Positions 11,867-22,500 of a stretch of 64,000 nt of DNA are shown piece after piece. This DNA comes from Cladophialophora immunda. Its lineage: Eukaryota; Ascomycota; Eurotiomycetes; Chaetothyriales; Herpotrichiellaceae. The notes under the pieces were generated by a model. The model worked only from the letters and a program-made list of their open reading frames with translations, was not told the DNA's origin and did not search any database. Made by a program: the position numbers and the translations under genes. The DNA lies in contig NW_015622545.1 of NCBI RefSeq assembly GCF_000835495.1, positions 3,364,777-3,428,776 of the forward strand, in the 5' to 3' direction. Numbering within the stretch: position 1 is the first letter of the stretch; every line of letters begins with the position of its first letter.

Positions 11867-12858
11867 CAGCTGGCATTCTGCTCCGAGAGCGACACTGGGT
11901 TTGAGCAGTGCGACCTCGGGTGACGTAGGTGCATTCACGTGATTTGAGATTTGCTAGGGCGGCATTCTGGAGGCATCGTACAACATTTACACTTTTGGCA
12001 TGGCTATGATGAAAAGAAAACATAAATCAACGTTTAATATCGTCCCAGCTCGTCTCGGCGTCGAGGAGTTTGTGCGTTACATGCCTGATACTCATTGCTC
12101 CGTCCTCAATTTGCTTTGCGGATCAAGATTGTTCTTTTGCCATGCCGCACCATGTCACCCCATCATTCAAGCTCGGAGGATCAAGCGTGCATCTTCAGCG
12201 GTGGCATTTCGGCGGCGGCCGATGGGTTGTTGTCTCTCATAGGAGGGAGTTTGGCTGTATGTCTTGAACGCAATCTTATAGAAAACCATCTGCCCCACCG
12301 CTGTGTGCTCGTAACTTGTCGAGAAGGGACCCGGTCAGGTTCAGAAGTACCTGATAATTGTATGTGATAGAAGCTAGACATGGTAGGTACGTTGGGAGGC
12401 TAGAAGAGGGCACCGGACTGTGCATGGCTCACGCGTCTGGCAGGAAGTTGGTCGGAAAGAGGTTTATGGCTTTGCCAGATTGAGCCGCATCCGGTCTGAT
12501 CTGCGCCAATCTTACCAAGGGACCCCATTCCCCGTGTCGAGTAGTATTGAGAGGTAGGAAGGTCATTGGACGTTGGCAAGGGAGAGAGGCTCTGATAGAC
12601 TTTGCGCGTGGGAAGGCAACCTCGTCTGCAGGGCGGGAGCGGGCCTCAAGGGCATTTGTTTAGCAACGGTGCCAGCGGCAGTTCATTTCAAGGGAGGACG
12701 AATCGAGAGGCGAGATAAGCAGCCAGAACGGACTAGTCAGGACCACTGCAGAAGGAGCAGGAATGAAGGTTGGAATACCATTGAAACAGCTTGGCCAGGG
12801 CGATGGTTTGCTGGACGCTGTCTCCGTCGAGCAGAATGCGTCGATCATGCAGTGCTAG
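11867..12858. other. Intergenic, about 1 kb
   Basis: Only short open frames without protein-like content. It includes the 3' UTR of the HMG-box gene and possibly unrecognised upstream exons of the frame at 12859. Confidence 0.4.
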
Positions 12859-13299
12859 CGCAGCTGGTCGCGTAGCCAATCAGCGCCAGCCGTGGCACTT
12901 TCTTCTTCCGACCTCATCTTAAACGTCCCATCGCCATCAACCACTGCTCGCTTCATCACCGCCTCCTCTGCATTAGGCACCAGATTTGCTTCTGCTTCAA
13001 ACCGGCCATCTCCCATGCTCCCAGACAAGTCCCCACGTTTCATGACCCTCGCTCTCAATCTCCTCCAAGGCGCTAAGCTCAGACAGTATCGACTCCTTCC
13101 ACAGCCTGCCGTGATGACTTGCGCTCCAATCGTGCCCCTCGACAGCCTTTCCTCGGCAGATTGGGACCGTCGAAGCTTCGATGCCGTGCTTGACATGCTC
13201 GGTGGTCTTCTCGAATCATGGCAACGTTCAACGCATGCTCTCCAGGATCTGGGCCTCGGATGTCTTCGCGACCTTCTCGAAATGTCGTTCTCTCCGTGA
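12859..13299 (+). CDS. Possible exon of an unrecognised gene
   Basis: A stop-free frame of about 146 codons ends at 13299. Third positions are rich in C (ctc, atc, gac, ttc, acc), as in the confident genes here, and the segment LSSADWDRRSFDAVLDMLGGLLESW is protein-like. The opposite strand is also fairly open, but its codon-for-codon frame has TGA stops. There is no convincing ATG at the 5' end; an internal ATG (MLPDKSPRFM) would give about 94 residues, and an upstream exon is equally possible. No family recognised. Confidence 0.3.
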   Translation, partial: RSWSRSQSAPAVALSSSDLILNVPSPSTTARFITASSALGTRFASASNRPSPMLPDKSPRFMTLALNLLQGAKLRQYRLLPQPAVMTCAPIVPLDSLSSADWDRRSFDAVLDMLGGLLESWQRSTHALQDLGLGCLRDLLEMSFSP

Positions 13300-13470
13300 T
13301 GCACGTCCGCTTCATGGTCCTTCCAATATCGACGATCCTCGTGCACTGGATCCAGAGTACCATTGATACGTGCCTATCTCATGGTTTAGCCAGAATCTAC
13401 CACGAACAAGGTAGTGGCATAGGATCCGCTTTGGATTTGTGATGTTGACCTCGTGAACTCCACATAGAGA

Positions 13471-13478
13471 TATATAAG
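13471..13478 (+). promoter_or_regulatory. TATA box of the aspartic protease gene
   Basis: The word TATATAAG lies 126-133 bases before the protease ATG at 13604, a good position for a TATA element of a strongly regulated secreted-enzyme gene. Confidence 0.5.
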
Positions 13479-13603
13479 ATCTCGTTGACGAGCCCGTCTC
13501 GAAACCGCTCTCTACCAAGTCAGTCCCTCCTTCCGACCAGCAAGACGTCCATTCATTTGCCTGTTTCTGTTTGAAACTTGTCTCTCTTTTATTTTCTTTA
13601 AGG

Positions 13604-14968
13604 ATGCTTTCTTTCACAGTTTTGCTGGCGGCTTCCGCCTTGACGAGCGTGACGCTCGCAAAGCCCATTCCTGTTCCCCAGGTCGAGACCAAGAAGGGTT
13701 TCACCCTTGTTCAGAGTGTTGCAAAGCCATTTCAGGCTGGTCCTGTGGTTTTGCAAAAGACCTACCGCAAATACAACAGTGCTGTGCCCGACGATGTCAA
13801 AGCGGCCGCCGCAGATGGCTCTGTCACTGCCACTCCGGAGCAATATGATGCCGAATACCTGTGCCCTGTCAGCATTGGAGGCGAAACATTGAACCTCGAT
13901 TTCGACACTGGGTCTGCAGATCTGTAAACACTCCCCTGGTTGTCACTGGTATTGGTGGTTATGAGGACTAATCAATTCTAGATGGGTCTTCTCGTCTGAG
14001 TTGTCCAGCTCCGAACGCTCTGGACACAGCATCTATGACCCGTCCAAGTCCGAGACGGCCAAGCAGCTCAGTGGAGCCACCTGGAAGATTTCTTACGGCG
14101 ATGGCTCGAGCGCGAGCGGCAATGTCTACACCGACACTGTCAACGTCGGCGGCACTACAGTCACTGGACAGGCTGTCGAACTTGCCCAACAAATCAGTTC
14201 GCAGTTCCAACAAGATGCAGACAACGACGGTTTGCTCGGCCTAGCGTTCAGCTCTATTAACACCGGTCAGTGGACCCGCGAGCCATCCGGGATTCGTTGC
14301 TAATGTCATCCAGTCCAACCCCAACAACAAACCACCTTCTTCGATACTGCCATTGCCCAAGGAGTTCTTGAGCAAAATGTCTTCACGGCGGACTTGAAGA
14401 AGGGAGCCCCGGGTTCGTACGACTTTGGCTTCATTGACAGCAGCAAGTACACGGGCGACATCACCTATACACCCGTGGACAACTCCCAAGGCTTCTGGGA
14501 AATTACGGGTACAGGCTACCAGGTTGGCGATGGGAAATTCCAGTCGGCAAGCATTGATGCCATTGCTGATACCGGCACGACCCTTCTTCTCATGGATGAT
14601 GACATTGTTTCTGCCTACTACGACCAAGTTGACAGTGCCGAGTACGACAACTCCCAAGGTGGTTATACTTTCCCGTGCTCTGCCGATCTTCCCGACTTCG
14701 CTGTCGGTATTGGCAGCTATCATGCTGTCATTCCAGGGTCATTTATGAACTACGCCCCTGTTTCCGCCGGTTCTTCTTGTAAGTCGACCACTCAGATGCA
14801 AGGCCATTTCAGCGCACTGACAAATATTCTGCTCCAGCTTGTTTCGGTGGTCTTCAGAGCAACGAAGGCATCGGCCAGTCTATCTATGGCGACATTTTCC
14901 TCAAGGCCGTGTTCGCTGTCTTTGACAACGACAACATGCAATTTGGCGTTGCAGCAAAGGACTTGTGA
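13604..14968 (+). CDS. Secreted pepsin-type aspartic endopeptidase
   Basis: Four exons, 13604..13923, 13982..14265, 14314..14778 and 14838..14968, give 399 residues, typical of endothiapepsin/aspergillopepsin-like enzymes (family A1). Introns are 58, 48 and 59 nt. The N-terminus is a signal peptide ([19 protein letters not shown], likely cut before KPIP), followed by a propeptide and a mature chain that starts near the YLCPVSIGG block. The first catalytic aspartate is in DTGSADLW (about residue 101) and the second in DTGTTLLL (about residue 287). The flap tyrosine is in [11 protein letters not shown]. The last exon gives [12 protein letters not shown] and ends FGVAAKDL. It digests proteins outside the cell, usually at acid pH. 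A TATA box lies upstream at 13471. Confidence 0.95.
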
Positions 14969-15486
14969 AAAGAGTCGTTGACAGATACGGACTTGGTGGG
15001 AAGGCCACGGCTTGGTGTCGGGGTCCGGAGAATACGCTGGTTATTTTATGATCTTAGGGATTTTATACACGAGGGGGCTTCGAGGGGGCAGAGTGGGAGT
15101 TTTCATGACAATGAAAGCTGTACATACACAAGGCCAGCGAATCCATACATTCACGCGGCACTTGGCGAGGCTAGCATATTTTATGCATTGATTTCTTAGC
15201 GTCTGACGGTCACGGTTGGCAATGACGTCACCAGGAGCCGGGACTTGGCCTCCTGTTCTGGGACACCCAATCATGTCATGGCCGCGTTGCACTCAACATG
15301 GTTCCTGCGCACATTGTTTCCTCGCAACTCTCCTACATTCCGCCTTTCCAGCTCTTTGTGCTTACATGCGGATTCAGATCGTTATACATGTGTTGATTGA
15401 TGCTCCGCCGGGGTCACTCGGACTTTGCCTGGTTTCGTGAACGCGCGCAATCGCTTCACAGCGATTCACTCTCGGCCTACACTGAA
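14969..15486. other. Intergenic, about 0.5 kb
   Basis: No gene seen. An upstream in-frame ATG of the acyltransferase lies at 15400 (see that entry). Confidence 0.4.
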
Positions 15487-17002
15487 ATGGCGGCGACCGC
15501 AGTAGAGGGCCAGGGGCAACTGAACCCGGAGCCGTCCCAGCCAGAAGAACGCGCTGAGCACGAGCTCCCGCCAAAATCCTACGCAGACGCCGTAAGCAGT
15601 GGCCCGAATGGCCAGACGCATGGCCTCACTGGGCTCGGGTCAGGTGGGAGGGAATCCACTACAGTGAATGGATCTACCCAATCCACCGTGGCCAATGGCC
15701 AAAGCAGTCGGCAGCAACTAGACGAAGAGAAGGTCCTTTATGAGAAGCATGTGAATCACACTGGAGAGATCTTGACGAGTATCAAGCCCAGCAACGGCTA
15801 TGAAGATTCTCTCAAGCACAACGGAAAGACTGCGCCACGAGAGAGGAAACGCAATCGGCCGCCCAAGCGCCAGGATGAGCTTGCAAGTGGCCGAAGAGCT
15901 GGCGCCGGCTGGCAAACTTCTGCGTATGCACCTTCTCGAAGTCTGCAATCGTGGCTAATTGTCTCGTAATAGGATACGGTGGGCGCCTCTCAACGTGCCA
16001 TTACAGCGGCGACTCCAAACTCTAGCCGTCCTGTGGCACACTACCACCATCCCTCTATTCCTCTCCCTATTCTTCCTCCTCTGCGCAATACCTCTCACCT
16101 GGCCCCTCCTGATCCCGTACCTCATCTACACTCTCGTCATCAGTGAAGAAGCCACCAACGGCACCCTTTCAAGAAGATCACAGTGGATGCGTGGGTCGAA
16201 ATTCTGGTCTCTCTTCGCATCCTACTTCCCCGCCCGCTTGCATCGCACCGTCGAATTGGAACCGACGAGGAAATACATTTTTGGATACCATCCGCACGGG
16301 ATCATCTCTCACGGCGCATTCGCTGCCTTTGCAACTGAGGCTTTGGGATTCTCAGACCTGTACCCTGGCATCACCAATACCTTGTTGACCCTTGACACGA
16401 ATTTCCGAGTCCCATTCTATCGGGACTATGCCTTAGCCATGGGTTTAGCCTCCGTATCACGCGAATCTATTGAGAATATCCTATGCAAAGGAGGACTGAA
16501 TGGTGAAGGCATGGGTCGGGCAGTCACAATTGTCATCGGTGGTGCTCGCGAGTCTCTCGGTGCCAAGCCTCATTCGCTCCGTCTGGTTCTGAAGAGCAGG
16601 AAGGGATTCATCAAACTAGCGATACGCACTGGTGCCGACCTTGTTCCCGTGCTCGCCTTCGGCGAAAATGAACTCTATGATCAAATCGACAGTGTCGAAC
16701 ACCCGTGGATCCACAAATTCCAAATGCTCGTGAAAAAGTTCATGGGCTTCACCGTCCCACTATTTCACGCAAGAGGAATATTCAACTACGACGTAGGACT
16801 GCTGCCATACAGGAGGTCAGTTAACGTTGTCGTGGGAAGACCGATCAGGATCGTGCAACAGGGAACCAAGGATAATAATGTGGATGAGAGATATCTGGAC
16901 CAGGTGCACAAGGAGTACGTGGCAGAGCTGTTCAGACTCTGGGATGGATATAAGGACCTTTTCGCCCAAGATCGACACGGTGAGTTGGAGATTGTGGACT
17001 AG
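15487..17002 (+). CDS. DGA1: Diacylglycerol O-acyltransferase, DGAT2 family
   Basis: Two exons, 15487..15923 and 15973..17002, give 488 residues; the 49-nt intron joins GWQTSA to IRWAPLNVPLQRR. The first 150 residues are disordered, polar and not conserved. A hydrophobic hairpin (about residues 160-200, LFLSLFFLLCAIPLTWPLLIPYLIY) anchors the protein in the ER or lipid-droplet membrane. The DGAT2 signature HPHG is at about residue 252 (YIFGYHPHGIISHGAF), followed by FRVPFYRDYALAMGLASVSRESI and a GGARESL block. The enzyme makes triacylglycerol from diacylglycerol and acyl-CoA. An ATG at 15400 in the same frame would add 29 residues; I prefer 15487 because the extra part shows no family feature. 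Confidence 0.92.
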
Positions 17003-17529
17003 AAAGAAACCACAGGACGGGCGGCCTGGTGACGAGCAGCATGAAGAGATGTGTGACGGCGAATGTCGATTCCACGTCTAGAACCATGGTTATCCGTGGA
17101 GTAACGAATCTTTTCTCGTGTATCTTTACTAATAGCTCAAAAAAACGTCGAAAGACAGAGCGGGAGTCGTTCTGGTGAATGACAATGTACAAAATTGGCT
17201 TGTAGGAACAACTGATAGACGATAGGGTTGGAATGATCCAGCAGCGTCGTCATGTCATTTGTATTGACTGATTGATCTCTGCTGTTCGTCGGTATTTATT
17301 CGCTCTTGCCTCCTTTCTTAAACCTTAGGATTGCTTACTGTGACTATATCCTTCACGACGATACTAGGTATATATATCTTTCTCCCACACTTTCTCTGCG
17401 GCTTTCGTGCCAACTTCAAAGCCATTTGAGTTGATCGCAGCGCACGCCTCCCACCGTCTCCGTCCCATTCCACCACACCTCTTCCTGTACCTCTTTTCCC
17501 TCCTCCGCATCAATTACCGGTTCTCGACA
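17003..17529. other. Intergenic, about 0.5 kb
   Basis: No gene seen; it contains the DGAT2 3' UTR and the promoter of the next gene. Confidence 0.4.
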
Positions 17530-18365
17530 ATGTCTTCGAAACGGGTCAAGAGGAACTCGGCACCCGCTCAGTTCAACAGGGACGAAGACAGTGGGGGAGA
17601 AGAAGAAGATTCCGGCATGGAGATCGACAGCACAAAAGGGCAGTTGAAGAAGAAGGAGGAGAACCTGAAGAAGACAATGGCCATTGATGTGAGTATCGTG
17701 CGGGAAGGGGGACCTGTTCATCGGCATCAGAGCGAAGGAGGCCCCTCTGAAGTTTTGTTACTCTGTCTCTGGTTCTGCCGCCTCTTGACACCTGCCTGGT
17801 CACCCATTGCACTTCGTCAGAAAGCATCTGTCTTCTGGCAAAAGTCACACTCGCTTCCTACCGCCTTGCTCATTCTCAATATTTCCGCTGCCGGGCGGCG
17901 AGAAGAGATTCTGCTGTTGCGCTGAACTGGTACTGACATTTGCTGTCGCCAGGTCGGTCTTCGTAAAGGACAAAGACAGCAACGTCTAGAGAAGGACTTT
18001 GAAAATGAGTTCCACGAGCTCGAGGCGCAGATTGACGAAAGAGTGGAAAGGTGCCAGCGAGACACGTAAGAACTTTCCAAGGATCTGTCTCCTCTTTCGC
18101 GAGTTGTTACGGGCGGCTCCGATTGACTTGGACCCGCGTCCACAGGAAGCGGTATCGAGACGAGTTTTTGACCAGGCTGCTCGCATTGACAGAGAGGAAA
18201 GCAGATGTTGAGAAACGAATCATTCAGACAGTCCAAGAGTTTGCCAGGGCGCATGAAACGATCAAGCAAGAGTTTGAAGCCATTCTGCAAGGCCGCTCGA
18301 CGGATGTTTGTGAGGCAATCACCGCCTTGCACGAAGCCGAAAAGGCGAGTCCGAGGCCACATTGA
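17530..18365 (+). CDS. Conserved-type coiled-coil protein, function unknown
   Basis: Three exons, 17530..17688, 17953..18065 and 18146..18365, give 163 residues. Intron 1 is long for this window (264 nt), intron 2 is 80 nt, both GT..AG and in frame. The N-terminus is basic and then acidic (MSSKRVKRNSAPAQF, then an EEEDSGMEID stretch). Most of the rest is a long charged coiled coil (LEKDFENEFHELEAQIDERVERC, then EKRIIQTVQEFARAHETIKQEFEAIL). This resembles small nuclear or kinetochore-type helical subunits, but I cannot name the family. The last codons run to the stop at 18365, only 14 bases before the convergent DPH4 stop; a further 3' intron cannot be excluded. Confidence 0.72.
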
Positions 18366-18379
18366 GAAGATGATCCTTT

Positions 18380-18946
18380 TCACGCCTCCTCAAGGGCAAA
18401 CAAGACCTTGATGAAGAGACTACATCCTCGACAACCGACATAAATCTCCCCTTGCTGCGCCTCTTTCTCGAGATCAGACTCGGTCACAGTATAGCCTTCT
18501 TCGTCACCGCAGCGGCAGCCCTTGGTCCAGACTGACCGAATCTCATCGAACCTTAGATCTTCAAGGTCATAGGCCTCTACTCCAATGTGTGTGCCTTTGT
18601 CACCGCTCTTATCCTCCCGACCAAAGCTCACAGCGTGATCCAGGGTATGATCATATTCCGCGCGTTTCTTTGCGTCGGAGAGAACCTCATATGCGACAAC
18701 GATGTCATCTACCGAGTATATGGGCCTTGGTGTTGGAGACCCATTGTTCCGCAGGGTTTTCAGGGAGGTATTCGTGGTGGTACTGGGAGATTTGTCTGGA
18801 TGATGTATGAGTAATGCGCGTCGGTATGCGGCCTTGATGTCGTCCTTGGACAGGCGGTCGAACTGTTCGGGACGGCGAGGGAGTTGGAGGACATCGTAGT
18901 GGGTATAGATTCTTGATCTTGCTTGGGTTGCACCTGCGCTGGACAT
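18380..18946 (-). CDS. DPH4: Diphthamide biosynthesis protein 4, J-domain/CSL zinc finger
   Basis: Single exon, 188 residues, starting at the ATG at 18946. The N-terminal J domain (YDVLQLPRR..., AAYRRALLIHHPDKS, VVAYEVLSDAKKRAEYD) carries the HPD tripeptide. The C-terminal CSL-type zinc finger has cysteines in CRCGDEEGY and CRGC, with YVGCRGCSLFIKV matching DPH3/DPH4. DPH4 supports the first step of diphthamide formation on translation elongation factor 2, as an iron-binding J-protein in the cytosol. It is separated by only 14 bases from the convergent upstream gene. DPH6, acting in the last step of the same pathway, lies at 50097-52718. Confidence 0.94.
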   Translation of the reverse strand: MSSAGATQARSRIYTHYDVLQLPRRPEQFDRLSKDDIKAAYRRALLIHHPDKSPSTTTNTSLKTLRNNGSPTPRPIYSVDDIVVAYEVLSDAKKRAEYDHTLDHAVSFGREDKSGDKGTHIGVEAYDLEDLRFDEIRSVWTKGCRCGDEEGYTVTESDLEKEAQQGEIYVGCRGCSLFIKVLFALEEA

Positions 18947-19569
18947 CAAGAACCCCGTCAGATATGCAGTTCTCAGTCAGTTTGGAATGAGAAGAGGGAC
19001 CACTGCTCCATGCGATCCTGCATGCAGATCCCCGCAACGCCACTCGGGTTATTGGCGGGCGATCACCCTCGTTCTCATTCCCCGTTCACCTGCGCTGGAT
19101 GGCCCTCCTTGTTTCTCGGTTCTGCCTCGCCTTCTGCTGACAATGCAGCCAGGCCATAGAACAGAACAAGCATAAGGCCAGGTTCTGTTGGCAGATCATC
19201 CGTCGCCTTGAACCCTTGCGGCTGGTGGAGCTGGCTTTGGATCATCTGTTTGGGTTCGCTTACTGAACTCCGTGTGTTGCTGCTGGTCTGCCGCGTGGAG
19301 TTGCGACGTCATTGTCTGCTTCCTCCCTCTTCGTTTCACCTGTTTGCCTCCAATGCCTTGATTCAAGGTTTGTCGTCGTAGTATTTGCGGGATGGGATGA
19401 TGTGAATATTTACAGAGCCACTTGGCCCTGTCTCTTGTCTGTTCTCTTGGTGCTGAGGCTGGTTCTCACCACACCCTGCCCGTTACTTCCAGGTAGGCAA
19501 AGTCCTTTTCCCACTTCCTTACCTATTTTCGACAGGAATCTCTCCTGGAGTGCCCTGTTATGGGCAAAC
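18947..19569. promoter_or_regulatory. Divergent promoter region of DPH4 and the SMP/C2 gene
   Basis: Shared 5' region of two divergent genes. The open frame of the plus-strand gene extends back to 19312 without a stop, but the stretch before the ATG at 19570 contains no family feature. Confidence 0.4.
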
Positions 19570-22500
19570 ATGTCTTCTACGGACGACTTCGACCCAGAAT
19601 CTCAGCGGAGAACATACCAAGCCCCTCACTCTGCCCGCCATCCTATTCCTACCATCCAGAAATACAGGGCCGAGCGGAGCGAGTTGAACAACCAGCAGCA
19701 ACAAGCCGAAGAGGCCCAGCATGACGAGACCGACGATTCCACCGTCAAAAGAGCGTACCACGCCGCCAAGGGCATCTTGAAGGGCGAGGAGGAGGGTCCC
19801 AGGTCGACGCACGAACCCTACAGGTCTCAAAATCGGAATATCCAGAGGTCCTCGGACACAGGAGGAGGGGGAGAAGCCCAGGAAGAAAGGCAGGATCGAG
19901 GAGACGTGGACCGGGATCAAAAACAAGAACAAGAGGGCCGGGATGAAGGAGACACCAAGACAGATCAACCAGGCCAATCGGCCACCGAGGCCGTGGCAGG
20001 CCACCATGACCCTCGCCAGAAGAGAAAGGACATGAAACACAAGAAGCGCAGCGATGGCGGGAGAGAGGTCACAGACCCCGTAACCCACTTGCCCATCATC
20101 ATCAGAGACTCGACACGCAAGGATCTCAAGGCCGCTGAGGAGAACATCCCCGCGACCGGAAGCGACTTTCGGACTAAGACTGGACTCAGTGGTGCCAGGA
20201 AATCGGGCAGGGAACTCGCCACGGAGCGCGACGAGGTCCAGGACAGCCTGCACGGCATGCAGAAGCTGTTCCCGCCTCCGGCGTTCGACGACTTGAAGAA
20301 TGAACTGACGACGACGTACGAGCGTGCCATCACAATAGGCCTTGTGAGTGTCCTGGGATTGGTACTGCTGGGAGAGGCCGTCACTCGAGCGTTCGGTGTC
20401 AGCATCTACGAGAAAGGGTCATCTTTGCAGTCGAGGCTCTCTGCTGCTGCACTGGTCATCCTCATACCAGGCGTCATGGCCGCCTCCGTGATATTGCTGG
20501 TCAGAGATTGGCTCGGTAAGAAGGTAGACGCGATCTGCAAAGACGAGGTCTGGGATGCCGCACGACAGGAAGAACTTCACACTACTCAGGCCGAAGATGC
20601 CATCCCAGAGTCGGTCGCTTGGTTGAACAATCTCTTGTCCGCCGTCTGGCCTCTGGTCAATCCAGACCTGTTCACTTCCATCTCTGACATGTTGGAGGAT
20701 GTCATGCAGGCATCTCTCCCGAGAGTGGTCCGGATGGTCAGCGTCGATGATCTGGGCCAAGGGAGTGAAGCCTTCCGCATTCTCGGGATCAATTGGCTGC
20801 CCACGGGTGCGGCGAGTCAATCTGTAGGCGCGGATGGGGAACTCAAGAAGAACGGAGACAAGGAGGGCAATGATCGGACCGCGTCCGGGGAGGGAGAGAT
20901 TGAGAACGGCGCCGGCGGCAAGGATCAGAGCAACTCGGACGACAGTGGCCAAAACAACCAGCAAAAGGAGGAGGATCAGCAAGCAATCCGTGAGGGCATG
21001 GAGGCTGAACAGGGCGACTTTGTCAACATGGAGCTCGCATTCGCCTATCGTGCCCGGTCTTCGGGCAAGTCTTTGCAAGCAAAGGCAAAGAACGCCCATC
21101 TCTACCTCAAGTTCTACCTGCCAGGTGGCGTTGCCGTCCCGGTCTGGGTGGAACTGCGCGGGATCATTGGCACAATGCGTCTTCGATTACAGCTCACTCC
21201 TGACCCTCCATTCTTCAGCCTCTGCACTCTGACGTTCATGGGACAGCCGCAGGCGGATTTGTCCTGTGTGCCACTATCCCGCCACGCGCTCAACTTGATG
21301 GATGTGCCACTCATTTCGTCGTTTGTACAGTCCTCGATTGATGCAGCACTGGCGGAGTACGTGGCACCAAAGAGTCTGACATTAGACCTCAAAGACATGC
21401 TTGTGGGTGACGACTTCAAAAAGGACACAATCGCCCGAGGAGTCGTCATGATCTTTATCAAATCTGCCCAGGGCTTCAAGGAAGGCGATGGAGGCTTTGG
21501 TCCGCTTGAGGGGTCGAGTGACGCGTACATGACCGTTTCGTGGGGCAAGTTTGGCAAGCCTGTTGCCTCGACCAGGATCATTGTCGACGACCAGGCACCG
21601 AACTGGTCAGAGTGGTCGCATATTCTGGTGACGCCTGAAGAACTGAATGCAGACGAGAAGCTTCGGCTTCAGCTCTGGGATTCCGACAAATACACCGCAG
21701 ACGATGACCTTGGACGCGTGGAGGTGGACCTTCGTGAACTGATGCATAGCTCCAAGACAAAGAACAAGATGTGTGACCGTGAGGATCGGTTTGTGGGCGA
21801 AGAGCCCGAGGAAAAGATGCCGGGCACCCTTCAGTGGCAGGTGGGCTATTTCACCAAGACCAGGATCACGGAGGAGCAACTTGCGAAACAGACTGCCGAT
21901 CCCAACGTCCGCACAATAGAGGACTTGAGGAAGCAAGTCAGCGAGACGGCCGAGCGCAAGCTGCGAGAGGCCACGGCGCATGACGAGAGCAAGGAAATCA
22001 AACAGCAAAGGGAAGAAGACTACAAGGAGCGTGAAGACGCCTTGATCATCTCGAGTCCTCCGCCGGATGACTATGTCAGTGGCATATTCAGCATCCAAAT
22101 CCACAACATCACGGGACTGGAGGTGGAGTCTTTGCAGAAACGAGAGAAAAACACGGGCAACGATAACCGCGAAGACGAGGCCGAGCAGAATGATGACCTG
22201 CCCAGTAGCTACGCGACCATTATCCTTAACCACCAGAAGATCTACCGCACGAGAACCAAGCCGAAGAACGCGAAGCCGTTCTTCAATGCTGGCACGGAAC
22301 GGTTCGTCCCGGACTGGAAGACTGCAGAAGTCATGATTTCCGTCCGTGACGATCGCGAGCGGGAAGACGATGCGCTGCTCGGAATGATCTACCTCCCTCT
22401 GCGAAGGGTCTTTCAGGAAAGGAGCCAGGTCATGCAGACCTATCCGCTTGTGGGTGGTATTGGGTATGGTCGCGCGCGCATCAGCATGGTTTGGCGCAGT

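Noticed and set aside
12855..13346. Minus-strand frame of 163 codons opposite the orphan exon
   Set aside because: It starts with GTG and protein-like segments jump between minus frames, while the plus frame is continuous and has better third-position bias.
20419..21099. Minus-strand frame of 226 codons inside the SMP/C2 gene
   Set aside because: Antisense shadow of a confident coding region.
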